Source: Pigmentiphaga sp. NML030171
Lineage (GTDB): Bacteria; Pseudomonadota; Gammaproteobacteria; Burkholderiales; Burkholderiaceae_B
Reading direction: 5' to 3'
Length of the DNA stretch: 64,000 bases
Assembly (NCBI RefSeq): GCF_002188635.1
Contig: NZ_NINX01000035.1
Location: 291,001 to 355,000, forward strand
Positions 26,664-35,730 of the stretch are shown here, piece after piece. Under the pieces are notes generated by a model. That model was given only the letters and a program-made list of their open reading frames with translations. It had not been told where the DNA came from and ran no database searches. The stretch's first letter is position 1. Each line of letters begins with the position of its first letter. The position numbers were made by a program, and so were the translations under genes.

Positions 26664-27725
26664 CTAGGCCTCCAGCAGCCGCTTGGCGAAGGCGCGGCCG
26701 GTCGCGGCGGTGCCGAGGTTGCCGCCCACGTCGCGCGTGGATTCGCCGGCCTCGACGACGGTGGCGGCGGTGCGCGCGATGGCGTCGGCAGCGGCCACGT
26801 AGGCGGGCTGGCCGGTGCGGCGGCCATGCCAGTCCAGCAACTGGCCGGCCGACAGGATCAGCGAGAACGGATTGGCGATGTCCTGGCCCGCGATGTCGGG
26901 CGCCGAACCATGGGCCGCCTGGCCCATCGCGTAGCGCGCGCCCATGTTGAGCGAGCCGCCCAGCCCCAGGCTGCCGGACAGTTCGGCGGTCAGGTCCGAC
27001 AGGATGTCGCCGAACATGTTGGTGGTGACGATCACGTCGAAGCGCTGCGGGGCGCGGACCACGTGCGCCATCATCGCATCGACGATGAAATCGTCCACGG
27101 TCACGTCGGGGAAGTCCCGGGCGACCTTGTGGCATTCGTCGATGAACATGCCATCGCCGATCTTGAGCACGTTGGCCTTGTGGACGATGCTGACGTGCTT
27201 GCGCCGCGCGCGCGCCAGCTCGAAGGCGGCGCGGGCGATGCGGGCGCAGCACGGGCGCGTGATGCGGCGCAGGGACACGACCACGTCCTCGGTGATCAGC
27301 ATCTCGCTGCCGCCCGAGGCGATGTTGCGGTCGGCGTAGAAGCCCTCGGTGTTCTCGCGCACGACCACGAGGTCGAAGGCGTCGACCTTGTGCGGCACGC
27401 CTTGCCAGGTGCGCGAGGGCCGGATGTTGGCATACAGGTCGAGTTCCTTGCGGAAGAACATCGACGGGTTGATCTCGCCCTTGCTTTCGTCCTTGAAGTC
27501 GAAGGTCGCCATCGGGCCCAGCATCAGGCCGTCGGCGGCGCGGACCTTGTCCAGCAGCGCCGGGGTGACCGTGGCGCCATGGCGCCGCAGGCTGTCGTGG
27601 CCCGCGACGTCGTGTTCCAGGGAAAGCTCGAAACCGAAGCGCTGCGACGCTGCGCGCAGCACCTCGACGGTAGCGGCCATGGTCTCGGGGCCGATGCCGT
27701 CGCCGGGAAGTACGATGATTTTCAT
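26664..27725 (-). CDS. isocitrate/isopropylmalate dehydrogenase family enzyme
   Basis: This is a 353-residue NAD-linked beta-hydroxyacid oxidative decarboxylase. MKIIVLPGDGIGPE begins the fold, RENTEGFYADRN marks the substrate loop, and TNMFGDILSDLTAELSGSLG is the metal- and NAD-binding signature. The substrate loop differs from true LeuB and is nearer tartrate or homoisocitrate dehydrogenases. With two Bug receptors and a lactonase-like hydrolase it more likely serves catabolism of a hydroxy-dicarboxylate than leucine synthesis. The exact substrate is unresolved. The start was set at MKIIV, since the long upstream frame is non-homologous. Confidence 0.85.
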   Translation of the reverse strand: MKIIVLPGDGIGPETMAATVEVLRAASQRFGFELSLEHDVAGHDSLRRHGATVTPALLDKVRAADGLMLGPMATFDFKDESKGEINPSMFFRKELDLYANIRPSRTWQGVPHKVDAFDLVVVRENTEGFYADRNIASGGSEMLITEDVVVSLRRITRPCCARIARAAFELARARRKHVSIVHKANVLKIGDGMFIDECHKVARDFPDVTVDDFIVDAMMAHVVRAPQRFDVIVTTNMFGDILSDLTAELSGSLGLGGSLNMGARYAMGQAAHGSAPDIAGQDIANPFSLILSAGQLLDWHGRRTGQPAYVAAADAIARTAATVVEAGESTRDVGGNLGTAATGRAFAKRLLEA

Positions 27726-27763
27726 AATGATCCAGCCGGGAAGGAAAGGGTGGGGTGCGTGGG

Positions 27764-28756
27764 TCAGTCGATGCGTGCCCGGGTACTCTTGACCAGGGCC
27801 GCGTACTTGTCCATTTCCGCGCGCACGAACTTGCCGAAGCGCTCGGGTGTCATGGGATCGACGGCGCTGCCTTCCGCTTCGAAGCGGCCGCGCAGTTCGG
27901 GTTTCTGGGCGATGCGGTTGATGTGCCCGGCCAGCAGCTCGATGATCGCGGGCTTTGTTGCGGCCGGCGCGAAATAGCCGCCCCACAGGCTGAATTCGAA
28001 GCCGGGCAGGGTCTGCGCGACGGTCGGCACGCCCGCCAGCGCCGCGACCGGTTCCAGCGACGAGACGGCCAGCGCGCGCACGCGTCCGCCCTTGATGTGC
28101 GGCATGATCGACGAGGCGCTGGCGAAGAAGCACTGCACCTGTCCGCCGATGAGGTCCGAGATCGCCTGGCCCGCGCCCTTGTACGGAATATGGGTCATGT
28201 CGACCTTCGAGCGGGCGGCCATCGCGGCTGCCGCCAGGTGGCCCGGCGTGGCGGTGCCCGAGGACGCATAGGCGACGCTGCCGGGCTTCTCGCGCGCGGC
28301 CTGCAGCAGCGCCTCGACGCTGCCGTAGGGCGAATTCTGCGGAACGGCGAGCACCAGCGGGGCGTTGCCGACCAGGGCGATCGCGCGCAAGTCCTTGAGC
28401 GCGTCGTAGCCCGGGTTCTTCATGGCGAAGCCGTTGATGGCGATTTCGCCGGTCTGGCCCAGCAGCAGCGTATGGCCGTCGGGCTCGGCGCGCACGACCT
28501 GCCGGGTGCCCAGCGCGCCGCTCGCGCCGGGCCGGTTCTCGACGATGACCGATTGGCCCAGGGCTTGCCCGAGGTCCTGGGACAACAGCCGCGCGAACAC
28601 GTCGCCCTGGCCGCCCGGGGCGTAGGGGACGATGACCGTGACGGGCTTGGTCGGATAGGTTCCGGCGGCGCGGCCGGCGCCGCTGGCCGCCAGCATGGCG
28701 CCGGCCGCGCCGAGCCGCACGAATTCGCGGCGGGACAGGGAGGAGAAAGCGGTCAT
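27764..28756 (-). CDS. Bug-family periplasmic receptor, Tat signal
   Basis: This is a 330-residue tripartite tricarboxylate-type receptor. The N-terminus has a clear twin-arginine motif SRREFVRLG and an Ala-rich h-region. Mature YPTKPVTVIVPYAPGGQGD matches Bug proteins. It lies 37 bases downstream of a second Bug gene and 38 bases upstream of the dehydrogenase gene, on the same strand. The two neighbours differ widely in sequence, so this is not a recent duplication. They may bind different substrates of one pathway. Confidence 0.92.
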   Translation of the reverse strand: MTAFSSLSRREFVRLGAAGAMLAASGAGRAAGTYPTKPVTVIVPYAPGGQGDVFARLLSQDLGQALGQSVIVENRPGASGALGTRQVVRAEPDGHTLLLGQTGEIAINGFAMKNPGYDALKDLRAIALVGNAPLVLAVPQNSPYGSVEALLQAAREKPGSVAYASSGTATPGHLAAAAMAARSKVDMTHIPYKGAGQAISDLIGGQVQCFFASASSIMPHIKGGRVRALAVSSLEPVAALAGVPTVAQTLPGFEFSLWGGYFAPAATKPAIIELLAGHINRIAQKPELRGRFEAEGSAVDPMTPERFGKFVRAEMDKYAALVKSTRARID

Positions 28757-28793
28757 GGATGATGTCTCGTAATGATTGTGTTGGCCGGTCCGG

Positions 28794-29771
28794 TCATTGC
28801 AACTGCATGCCGGGCTTGGCGACGACGCCGCGCCACAGCGCCAGTTCCTTGCGCAGTTCCTCGCCGAAGGCCGCGGGGCTGAGCGCCAGCGGCGTCGCGC
28901 CTTCGTGGCGCAGCCGCTCCTGCACGGGCGCGGCCGCGGCCGCGGCGATCACCGCCTTGTTCAGCGCCCGCACCACGGCGGGCTTTGTTCCGGCCGGGGC
29001 CAGGACGCCCCACCAGGTGGTCACGTCATAGCCTTTTACCCCCGCCTCGGCCAGGGTGGGAACCTCGGGAAACAGGGCCGAGCGCTTGTCGCTGGTCACG
29101 GCCAGCAGGTTCAGTTTGTTTTCCTTGACGTGGGGCAGGATGGTCGGCACCGTCGCGAAGAACACGTCCACGCGTCCGGCCAGCAGTTCCATGCTGGCGG
29201 GGGCGCTGCCCTTGAACGGCACGTGGGTCATGGCCGCTCCGGTCTGCTGGCGGAACAGTTCGCCGGCCAGGTGGTTGATGCTGCCGGGACCGGCCGAGCA
29301 GAAGTTCAGGCCTTCGGCGCGGCCACGCGCGGCGGCCAGCAGTTGCGGCACGGTGGCGGCGCCGAGCTGCTTGCTGGTCACCAGCAGCAGCGGGCCGCGG
29401 CCGATCATGGCGACCGGGGCGAAGTCGCGCTCCGGATCGTACGGCAGCCTGGGCTCGAAGGCCGCGTTGGTGGCGAAGGTCGAGGTCGCGAACAGCACGG
29501 TATAGCCGTCGGGCCGCGCCTTGGCGACCGCGTTGGCGCCCATGGAGCCGCCGCCGCCACCACGGTTTTCCACGACCACGGGCTGGCGCAACTGATCGCT
29601 CATCTGCCTGGCGATGTCGCGGGCGATGCTGTCGGTGCCGCCGCCGGCTGCGAAGGGGACCACGAGCGTGATCGGGCGCTGGGGCCAGGCATCGTCGGCC
29701 CGGGCCGAGGTGGATGCCAGCGCGCCGGCCGTCGCGGCTGCGCCGGCCAGGAGTATGAAGCGTCGCTTCAT
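28794..29771 (-). CDS. Bug-family periplasmic receptor
   Basis: This is a 325-residue receptor with a signal peptide from MKRRFILLAG to about SARA. The mature part begins WPQRPITLVVPFAAGGGTDS. It is the promoter-proximal gene of a four-gene unit (two receptors, dehydrogenase, amidohydrolase). It is divergent from a LysR gene across 115 bases that hold an ATTG/CAAT dyad. The start MKRRF was preferred to an upstream in-frame ATG because it gives a standard signal peptide. No TctA/TctB partner is present. Confidence 0.92.
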   Translation of the reverse strand: MKRRFILLAGAAATAGALASTSARADDAWPQRPITLVVPFAAGGGTDSIARDIARQMSDQLRQPVVVENRGGGGGSMGANAVAKARPDGYTVLFATSTFATNAAFEPRLPYDPERDFAPVAMIGRGPLLLVTSKQLGAATVPQLLAAARGRAEGLNFCSAGPGSINHLAGELFRQQTGAAMTHVPFKGSAPASMELLAGRVDVFFATVPTILPHVKENKLNLLAVTSDKRSALFPEVPTLAEAGVKGYDVTTWWGVLAPAGTKPAVVRALNKAVIAAAAAAPVQERLRHEGATPLALSPAAFGEELRKELALWRGVVAKPGMQLQ

Positions 29772-29851
29772 GGGTAATGCCTCCGGAAATGTTCTGCAAG
29801 GCACTCATCGGTGCCTTGCCGGCATCCTCATCCATCCCGCTCTTGCTGTAA

Positions 29852-29871
29852 ATTGCAAAAATCCTTTCAAT
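29852..29871. promoter_or_regulatory. candidate LysR operator in divergent region
   Basis: ATTGCAAA-AATC-CTTTCAAT is an imperfect dyad with 6 of 8 bases pairing, in an AT-rich stretch 15 bases before the LysR start. It is suitable for autoregulation and control of the divergent receptor operon. Confidence 0.4.
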
Positions 29872-29886
29872 TGATACGGTAATCGT

Positions 29887-30843
29887 ATGAATTTCGATCT
29901 GTCGGACCTGCGGGCCTTCGTGACGGTGGCGCAACTGGCCAGCTTCCGCGCCGCGGCGCAGGCCCTGCACGTGTCCCAGCCGGCGCTGTCGCGGCGGGTC
30001 GACAAGCTGGAGCAAGCGCTGGGCATGCGGCTGTTCGAGCGCAGCACCCGCAAGGTCGAGCTCAACGCCATGGGGCGGTCGTTCCTGCCGCGCGCCCAGC
30101 ACGTGCTGTCCGAACTCGAGGGCGCGCTGCTGGGCATGACCGAGCTGTCCGAACGCATCCGCGGGCTGGTCACCGTGGCCTGCATCCCGTCGGCCGTGGA
30201 CAACTTCGTCGCCCGGGCCGCCAGCATTTTCCACGCCCGTTTCCCGCGCATCCGGCTGCGGGTACTGGACCAGCCGGCACCCGACGTCCTGCTGTCGGTC
30301 TCGCGTTCGGACGCCGATTTCGGCATCAGCTACCTCGGTACGCGCGAACCCGACCTGGAGTTCGAGGAACTGGCGAGCGAGCCTTTCGTGCTGGCCTGCC
30401 GGCCGGATCATCCGCTGGCCCGGCGCCGGCGCATGCGCTGGGAAGAACTGGCCGACGTCGAGTGCATCGGCCTGGCCGCCGGCGGCGGCAACCGCCTGTT
30501 GATCGACCAGGGGCTGGCCCATCTGGCCACGCGTCCCAAATGGATAGGCGAGGTGCTGCACGTGCCGGCGCTGCTGAGCCTGATCCAGGCCGGGGTGGGC
30601 GTGGGCGCGGTCCCCAAGCACGCGCTGTCCGGGTCGGCGGGCCGGGGCCTGGCCAGCGTGGACCTGGTCGAGCCCGTGCTGGGGCGGCAGGTCGGCCTCA
30701 TCTGGCGCCGCGGGCAGCCGGCCGCGCCGGCGGTGCAGGCCTTTCGCGACGTGATCGTCGCCGAGGCGCGGGTACGCAAGGAAGATCGTACCGGAGGAGT
30801 ATGCTTGGCGGCAGCCGATCGACACAGGGAGGGGACGCCATGA
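29887..30843 (+). CDS. LysR-family transcriptional regulator
   Basis: This is a 318-residue LysR-type regulator with N-terminal helix-turn-helix MNFDLSDLRAFVTVAQLASF and HVSQPALSRRVDKLEQALG, followed by a substrate-binding domain. It is divergent from the Bug/dehydrogenase/amidohydrolase unit and very likely controls it. Its stop overlaps the ATG of a downstream ftsH-type gene (ATGA), so regulator and protease are translationally coupled, which is unusual. The last 30 residues are variable and probably non-essential. Confidence 0.9.
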   Translation: MNFDLSDLRAFVTVAQLASFRAAAQALHVSQPALSRRVDKLEQALGMRLFERSTRKVELNAMGRSFLPRAQHVLSELEGALLGMTELSERIRGLVTVACIPSAVDNFVARAASIFHARFPRIRLRVLDQPAPDVLLSVSRSDADFGISYLGTREPDLEFEELASEPFVLACRPDHPLARRRRMRWEELADVECIGLAAGGGNRLLIDQGLAHLATRPKWIGEVLHVPALLSLIQAGVGVGAVPKHALSGSAGRGLASVDLVEPVLGRQVGLIWRRGQPAAPAVQAFRDVIVAEARVRKEDRTGGVCLAAADRHREGTP

Positions 30844-32876
30844 AGTGGCCGAGCCAGCAGGAGCCGAAGAAATCCGCGAACACCCCGGCCAGGGGCGGAC
30901 TGCCCGATGGCCGCAACGCGGGCAATCAGATGTCCATGCCGCCGCGCCGGATGTGGCTGATCTTCCTGGCCGTGCTGCTGGTCAACTACTTCCTGGCGCG
31001 CTACCTGTCGGGCGGCGGCGCCGACGCGCCCATCACCGTGCCCTACACGGTCTTCAAGGAAGAGGTCGCCAAGGGCAACGTCACCGCCATCTACAGCCAG
31101 GGCGAGCGCATCGAGGGCCGCTTCGTCAAGGCCGTCACCTGGCCGACCGCCGCCACCGAGGCCCCCGCCAAGGCCGGCGCGCGGGCCCAGCAGCCACGCA
31201 CGTCCACCACCTTCGAAAGCACGCTGCCCGTGTTCGTGGGGCCGGGCTTCGAGCAGTTCCTGATCGACCACAAGGTCGAGATCAGCGCCGAGCCCATCCA
31301 GAGCGGCAACTGGCTGACGACGCTGATCTTCGGCTTCGGGCCGGCCATCTTCATCATCGCCTTCTACGTCTGGCTGTACCGGCGCGCCGCGCGGCAGGGC
31401 GGCATGGGCGGCAGCATGTTCGGGCTGGGCAAGAGCAAGGCGCGCCGCTATGACCTAGAAGGGGGAGAGAAGGTCACCTTCGAGGACGTGGCCGGCATCG
31501 ACGAAGCCGAGAACGAACTGGTCGAGGTGGTCGATTTCCTGAAGAACCCCGCCAAGTACACGCGCCTGGGCGGTTCCGCCCCCAAGGGCGTGCTGCTGGT
31601 GGGCGCGCCGGGCACCGGCAAGACCCTGCTGGCCAAGGCCGTGGCGGGCGAGGCCGGCGTGCCGTTCTTCTCCATGAGCGCGGCCGAGTTCGTCGAGATG
31701 ATCGTGGGCGTGGGCGCCGCCCGGGTGCGCGACCTGTTCAAGCAGGCCCGCGAGCAGGCGCCATCCATCATCTTCATCGACGAGATAGACTCCATCGGCC
31801 GCGCGCGCGGCCAGGTCGCGATAGGCGGGTCCAGCGAGCAGGAACAGACCCTGAACCAGATCCTGACCGAGATGGACGGGTTTTCGGGACGCGAGGGCGT
31901 CATCGTGCTGGCAGCCACCAACCAGCCCGACGTGCTGGACAAGGCCTTGCTGCGGCCGGGCCGCTTCGACCGGCGCGTGGTGGTCAACCTGCCGGACAAG
32001 AACGGCCGCGAGGCCATCCTGAAGGTCCATACGCGCAAGACGCCGCTGGCGGCCGACGTGGATCTGCCGGAACTGGCTTCGACCACGCCCGGCCTGTCGG
32101 GCGCCGACCTGAAGAACCTGGTGAACGAGGCGGCCCTGCTGGCGGCCCGCCGCGACCAGGAGCAGGTGCACCAGAAGGACTTCAACGACGCGCTCGAGAA
32201 GATCGTGCTGGGCCCCGAGCGGCCGCTGATCCTGAGCCATGCCGACCGCGAGCGGATCGCCTACCACGAGGGCGGCCACGCCATCCTGGGGCTGCTGGTG
32301 CCGGGCGCCGATCCGGTGCACCGGGTCACCATCGTGCCGCGCGGCCAGGCCCTGGGCGTGACCTACCAGCGCCCGCAGACCGACCGCTACAACTATCCCG
32401 AAGCCTATCTGCTGGCTCGCATCGTGGGCATGCTGGGCGGCCGGGCGGCCGAGGAGGTCGTCTACGGCACCCGCACCACCGGCGCCGAAAGCGACATCGA
32501 GCAGGCGTCGAACCTGGCGCGCAACATGGTCATGCGCTGGGGCATGAGCGACCGGCTCGGCATGGTGCAACTGGCGCCGCGCCAGAATCCCTACCTGGGC
32601 GCCGCGGGCGGCAGCCTGCCGTACAGCGAGGAAACGGCCCGGACCGTGGACGACGAGGTCCAGAAGATCATCCACGGCTGCCACGACCGCGCCCTGGGCC
32701 TCCTGCGCGAGCATCGCGGCCAGCTGGATGCGCTGGTGCGGGCGCTGCTGGAGCGGGAAACGCTGGACGAAAAGGAGATCCTGGAAGTGACGGGCCTGCC
32801 GCCCGCGCCGCGGCTCAACGAACTGCCCGAAGGGATCCGGCCGCGGGACGACGAGGACAAGCTGCCGCTGCTGTAA
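30840..32876 (+). CDS. ftsH: FtsH-type membrane AAA+ zinc metalloprotease, extra-copy form
   Basis: This is a 678-residue inner-membrane protease. Transmembrane helix 1 is about residues 40-55 ([16 protein letters not shown]). The periplasmic domain carries a low-complexity Ala/Lys/Pro insert near 105-120. Helix 2 is about 160-180. The AAA+ module has Walker A GAPGTGKT at 255-262 and Walker [12 protein letters not shown]. The M41 zinc site is HEGGH at 476-480, intact. FtsH degrades membrane and short-lived proteins. The canonical gene normally follows rlmE and precedes folP; here it follows a LysR gene, so this is probably a second, accessory FtsH. The C-terminal [16 protein letters not shown] is not typical of FtsH. 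Confidence 0.9.
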   Translation: MKWPSQQEPKKSANTPARGGLPDGRNAGNQMSMPPRRMWLIFLAVLLVNYFLARYLSGGGADAPITVPYTVFKEEVAKGNVTAIYSQGERIEGRFVKAVTWPTAATEAPAKAGARAQQPRTSTTFESTLPVFVGPGFEQFLIDHKVEISAEPIQSGNWLTTLIFGFGPAIFIIAFYVWLYRRAARQGGMGGSMFGLGKSKARRYDLEGGEKVTFEDVAGIDEAENELVEVVDFLKNPAKYTRLGGSAPKGVLLVGAPGTGKTLLAKAVAGEAGVPFFSMSAAEFVEMIVGVGAARVRDLFKQAREQAPSIIFIDEIDSIGRARGQVAIGGSSEQEQTLNQILTEMDGFSGREGVIVLAATNQPDVLDKALLRPGRFDRRVVVNLPDKNGREAILKVHTRKTPLAADVDLPELASTTPGLSGADLKNLVNEAALLAARRDQEQVHQKDFNDALEKIVLGPERPLILSHADRERIAYHEGGHAILGLLVPGADPVHRVTIVPRGQALGVTYQRPQTDRYNYPEAYLLARIVGMLGGRAAEEVVYGTRTTGAESDIEQASNLARNMVMRWGMSDRLGMVQLAPRQNPYLGAAGGSLPYSEETARTVDDEVQKIIHGCHDRALGLLREHRGQLDALVRALLERETLDEKEILEVTGLPPAPRLNELPEGIRPRDDEDKLPLL

Positions 32877-32906
32877 GGCGGCAGCCTGGTCCGAGGCGCG
32901 CGTGCA

Positions 32907-33875
32907 TCACTCTTTCTGGATGCCCGCCTTGGCGATGATCTGCGCCCATTTCTGCGATTCGGCTGCCTGGAAGCGGCGCAGCTCGTCGGGCGTGCTGGTC
33001 ACCAGTTCGGTGCCGGTCGGTCCGTAGAACTTCGCCGCTGTCGGCGTCCTGGCCGCGGTCACCAGCAACTGGTTCAGGCGGTTCACGATCGCGTCGGAGG
33101 TGCCGGCCGGCACGTAGGCCGCGAACCAGTAGGTCGATTCATACCCGGGCACGCCCGATTCCGCGATGGTCGGCACGTCGGGCGCGAGCGGGCTGCGCGT
33201 GGAGGTGGTGACGCCCAGCGCCTTCAGGTTGCCGCTCTTGGCCTGGGGCAGTCCGGTCGTCATGTCGGTCCACATGACCTGGATCTGGCCGCCGAGCAGG
33301 TCGGTGACGCCCATGGGATTGCTGCGGTAGGGCACCGATACGATTTCCGTCCCCGTCGATTGCTTGAAGAGCTCTCCGGCCACCCGGCTGGACGAGCTTC
33401 CGTAGCCGAACGACAGCTTGCCGGCCTGGGCCTTCGCCAGCGCGATGAATTCCTTCACGTTGTTGACCGGCAGGCTGGGCGGCACGACCATGATCTGCCC
33501 GCCCTTGCCGAGCAGGGTTACCGGCTCGAAGTCCTTGACGGGGTCGTAGGGCAGCTTCTTGAACAAGTGTTCGTTGGCGGCATGGGTGGTGTTGGTGGTG
33601 ATGAGCACCGTGTAGCCGTCGTTCTTGGCGCGGGCCACGGCCTGGGCGCCGATGAAGGAGTTGGCGCCCGGTTTGTTCTCGATCACCACCGGCTGCCCGG
33701 TCGCCTCGGAGACGGCCTGGCCCAGCGCCCGCGCGATCTGGTCGGTGGCGCTGGCGGCGGCGAAGGGCACGACGAAGGTGATGGGCCTGTCGGGAAAGCT
33801 CTGGGCGCTGGCGGCGGATGCGCCAAGCAAGGCCAGGCCGAGCACGGCAAGCTGCCGGCGACGATGGGTGTTCAT
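32907..33875 (-). CDS. Bug-family periplasmic receptor of the AtuA-like cluster
   Basis: This is a 322-residue receptor with a signal peptide ending near SAASAQ. The mature start FPDRPITFVVPFAAASATDQ carries AAASATD where most Bug proteins have AGGGxD, so the ligand-binding loop is altered. It overlaps the small AtuA-like gene by ATGA and is transcribed after it. That ties the receptor to whatever substrate the AtuA pair handles. It converges with ftsH. Confidence 0.92.
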   Translation of the reverse strand: MNTHRRRQLAVLGLALLGASAASAQSFPDRPITFVVPFAAASATDQIARALGQAVSEATGQPVVIENKPGANSFIGAQAVARAKNDGYTVLITTNTTHAANEHLFKKLPYDPVKDFEPVTLLGKGGQIMVVPPSLPVNNVKEFIALAKAQAGKLSFGYGSSSSRVAGELFKQSTGTEIVSVPYRSNPMGVTDLLGGQIQVMWTDMTTGLPQAKSGNLKALGVTTSTRSPLAPDVPTIAESGVPGYESTYWFAAYVPAGTSDAIVNRLNQLLVTAARTPTAAKFYGPTGTELVTSTPDELRRFQAAESQKWAQIIAKAGIQKE

Positions 33876-34225
33876 GATGTCTCCTCCTTGTTGTTGATGG
33901 AAATGGGAAGCGTCAGTAGCAGGCTGGAAAGCGTCTTCCCGTGCGTGTCGAGGTTCAGCGAGTCGTTGACGCCGCCGTCCAGCACGTCGTCCAGCACGAA
34001 GTTCATCGCCGCCAGGCGCGGCAGCAGGTAGCGCCTGACCCGGGTCGGCGCGCGCGAAGCAAAGAGGCCGGCCACGCGGGCCTCGGTGACCTGCTCGACC
34101 AGCAGCGGCCAGTCGGCGGGGTCGTAGGCGATGACGCTGATGGAGGCGCGATTGCCTTTGTCGCCGGTGCGGGCGTGGGCCAGTCTGTGCAGGAGCACGG
34201 TGCGGGAGTTCATGGCGTCTTTCAT
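33872..34225 (-). CDS. AtuA-like C-terminal (ferredoxin-fold) domain protein
   Basis: This 117-residue protein matches the C-terminal domain of AtuA/DUF1446 proteins: LAHARTGDKGNRASISVIAY is the characteristic ARxGDKG segment, followed by MNFVLDDVLDGG. In many bacteria this domain is fused to the large AtuA domain; here it is a separate gene overlapping the large one by ATGA. The start at 34225 is favoured by this coupling over a second Met four codons later. AtuA proteins belong to acyclic terpene utilisation and to other acyl-CoA paths. The biochemical role is not established. Confidence 0.85.
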   Translation of the reverse strand: MKDAMNSRTVLLHRLAHARTGDKGNRASISVIAYDPADWPLLVEQVTEARVAGLFASRAPTRVRRYLLPRLAAMNFVLDDVLDGGVNDSLNLDTHGKTLSSLLLTLPISINNKEETS

Positions 34226-35607
34226 GCGGCGAACTCCCAGGTCGGCGCCAGCCATTCGCGCGGCACCAGGCACGAGCCGCTGCCCAGCCGGGGCGTGACG
34301 GTCGTGCGCACGCCGCCGCCGCCGGCCGGCCCGCAGGTATACAGGGCCAGCACCTCGCGCGCGACCCGTTCGGCGTCCTGGCGGGTGGCGGCCGCCGCCG
34401 CGATGCGCAGCCGCAGGTCCTCCACCGGCGAGGCCGGGACGCCCGCCGCGGCCGTCCAGCGGCCCTCGTCGTCGCCGAACACGCTGGCGACGCCGATGAA
34501 GTCGGCACGGACCCTCAGGCCGCCCAGGCCGAGCGCATGCAGGCGCTTGCGCACGACGTCGGCCGCCAGCGCCGCGCGCGCGGCCGCATTGGGGCCGGCA
34601 TACGAGATTTCCCCTTCCGCCAGCCACGGACCCTCGTGGCAAAGCGTGGCCTTGAGGGTGGCGGGCCGGGGGTGGCCCCGCACGCCGGTGATCTCCACCC
34701 GGTCGATGCCGACCTCGCGCACTTCGGCCTCGGTGATGTCGGCCACCACGTCGGGCGTCAGGTAGGCGCCGGGGTCGTGGATCTCGTACAGCAATTGCTC
34801 GACGACGGTCCGGCGATCCACGCAGCCGCCGGTGTTCGCGGCCTTCGTGACGACGAAGCGCCCGTCCTCGTGCATCTCGATGATGGGAAAGCCGAGTCCG
34901 GCCAGGTCGGGCACGTCCTTGAAGCCGGGATCGGCGAAATAGCCGCCGCATACCTGGCCGCCGCATTCAAGGATGTGTCCGGCCATGGTCCCCGCGGCCA
35001 GGCGATCCCAGTCGTCCTCGGGCCAGCCGAAATGGGCGAGCATGGGGCCGAGCGCCAGGGCGGGATCCGCGACCCGGCCGGTGACCACCACCTGGGCGCC
35101 GGCCCGCAGCGCCGCGGCGATTTCACGGGCGCCCAGGTAGGCGTTCGCGCTGACCAGGGGACGCTCGATCGACGATTGGTCGAGCAGTGCGCGCATCTGG
35201 TCGGGGGTAAGCGCGGTCAGCAGGTCGTCGCCGTTGACGATGGCCACGCGCAGCGCCGGCAGTCCGAGGGAAGCGGCCAGCCGTTGCAGTTGCCGCGCCG
35301 CGCCGCGGGGGTTGGCCGCGCCGAAGTTGCCGATGATGGGGATGGCGCCATGCACGCAATCGGCCAGGACGGGGGCGACGAAGTGCTCCAGGGACGGTTC
35401 CCAGCCCGAGTCGGGGTTCTGCCTGCGCTGCAATTGCGCCAGCGCCAGGGTGCGTTCGGCCAGGGTTTCGAAGATCAGGGCGCGAGGGCCGTCGTGCGCC
35501 AGCAGGGTACGTACCACGGGGACGGCGGCATCCCAGCGGTCTCCGGAAAAGCCCGCGCCGGCGCCGATGTGCAGGCTGGACGCAGCGGACGTAGAAGATG
35601 AATGCAT
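34222..35607 (-). CDS. AtuA/DUF1446 family protein, large domain
   Basis: This 461-residue protein belongs to the acyclic terpene utilisation AtuA (DUF1446) family. Family features are LHIGAGAGFSGDRWDAA at the start, PIIGNFGAANPRGA, VVVTGRVADPALALGP, and GHILECGGQVCGGYF. Together with the small partner gene it makes up about 578 residues, close to one-piece AtuA. The ATG is at 35607, with a GTG two codons earlier as an alternative. AtuA acts in citronellol/geraniol breakdown in Pseudomonas, but no other atu genes are present, so the substrate here is open. A Bug receptor follows in the operon. Confidence 0.87.
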   Translation of the reverse strand: MHSSSTSAASSLHIGAGAGFSGDRWDAAVPVVRTLLAHDGPRALIFETLAERTLALAQLQRRQNPDSGWEPSLEHFVAPVLADCVHGAIPIIGNFGAANPRGAARQLQRLAASLGLPALRVAIVNGDDLLTALTPDQMRALLDQSSIERPLVSANAYLGAREIAAALRAGAQVVVTGRVADPALALGPMLAHFGWPEDDWDRLAAGTMAGHILECGGQVCGGYFADPGFKDVPDLAGLGFPIIEMHEDGRFVVTKAANTGGCVDRRTVVEQLLYEIHDPGAYLTPDVVADITEAEVREVGIDRVEITGVRGHPRPATLKATLCHEGPWLAEGEISYAGPNAAARAALAADVVRKRLHALGLGGLRVRADFIGVASVFGDDEGRWTAAAGVPASPVEDLRLRIAAAAATRQDAERVAREVLALYTCGPAGGGGVRTTVTPRLGSGSCLVPREWLAPTWEFAA

Positions 35608-35730
35608 GCACACCCGGTCATGGTGGTGGAAGCGGATCCGGATCCGGGACCCGCGGATGAGCGAGACGATAAAGGCGCGTGCAATATTCCGGGAAATGGA
35701 TTATTTGGGATGACTGATTGAAGAAACCGA

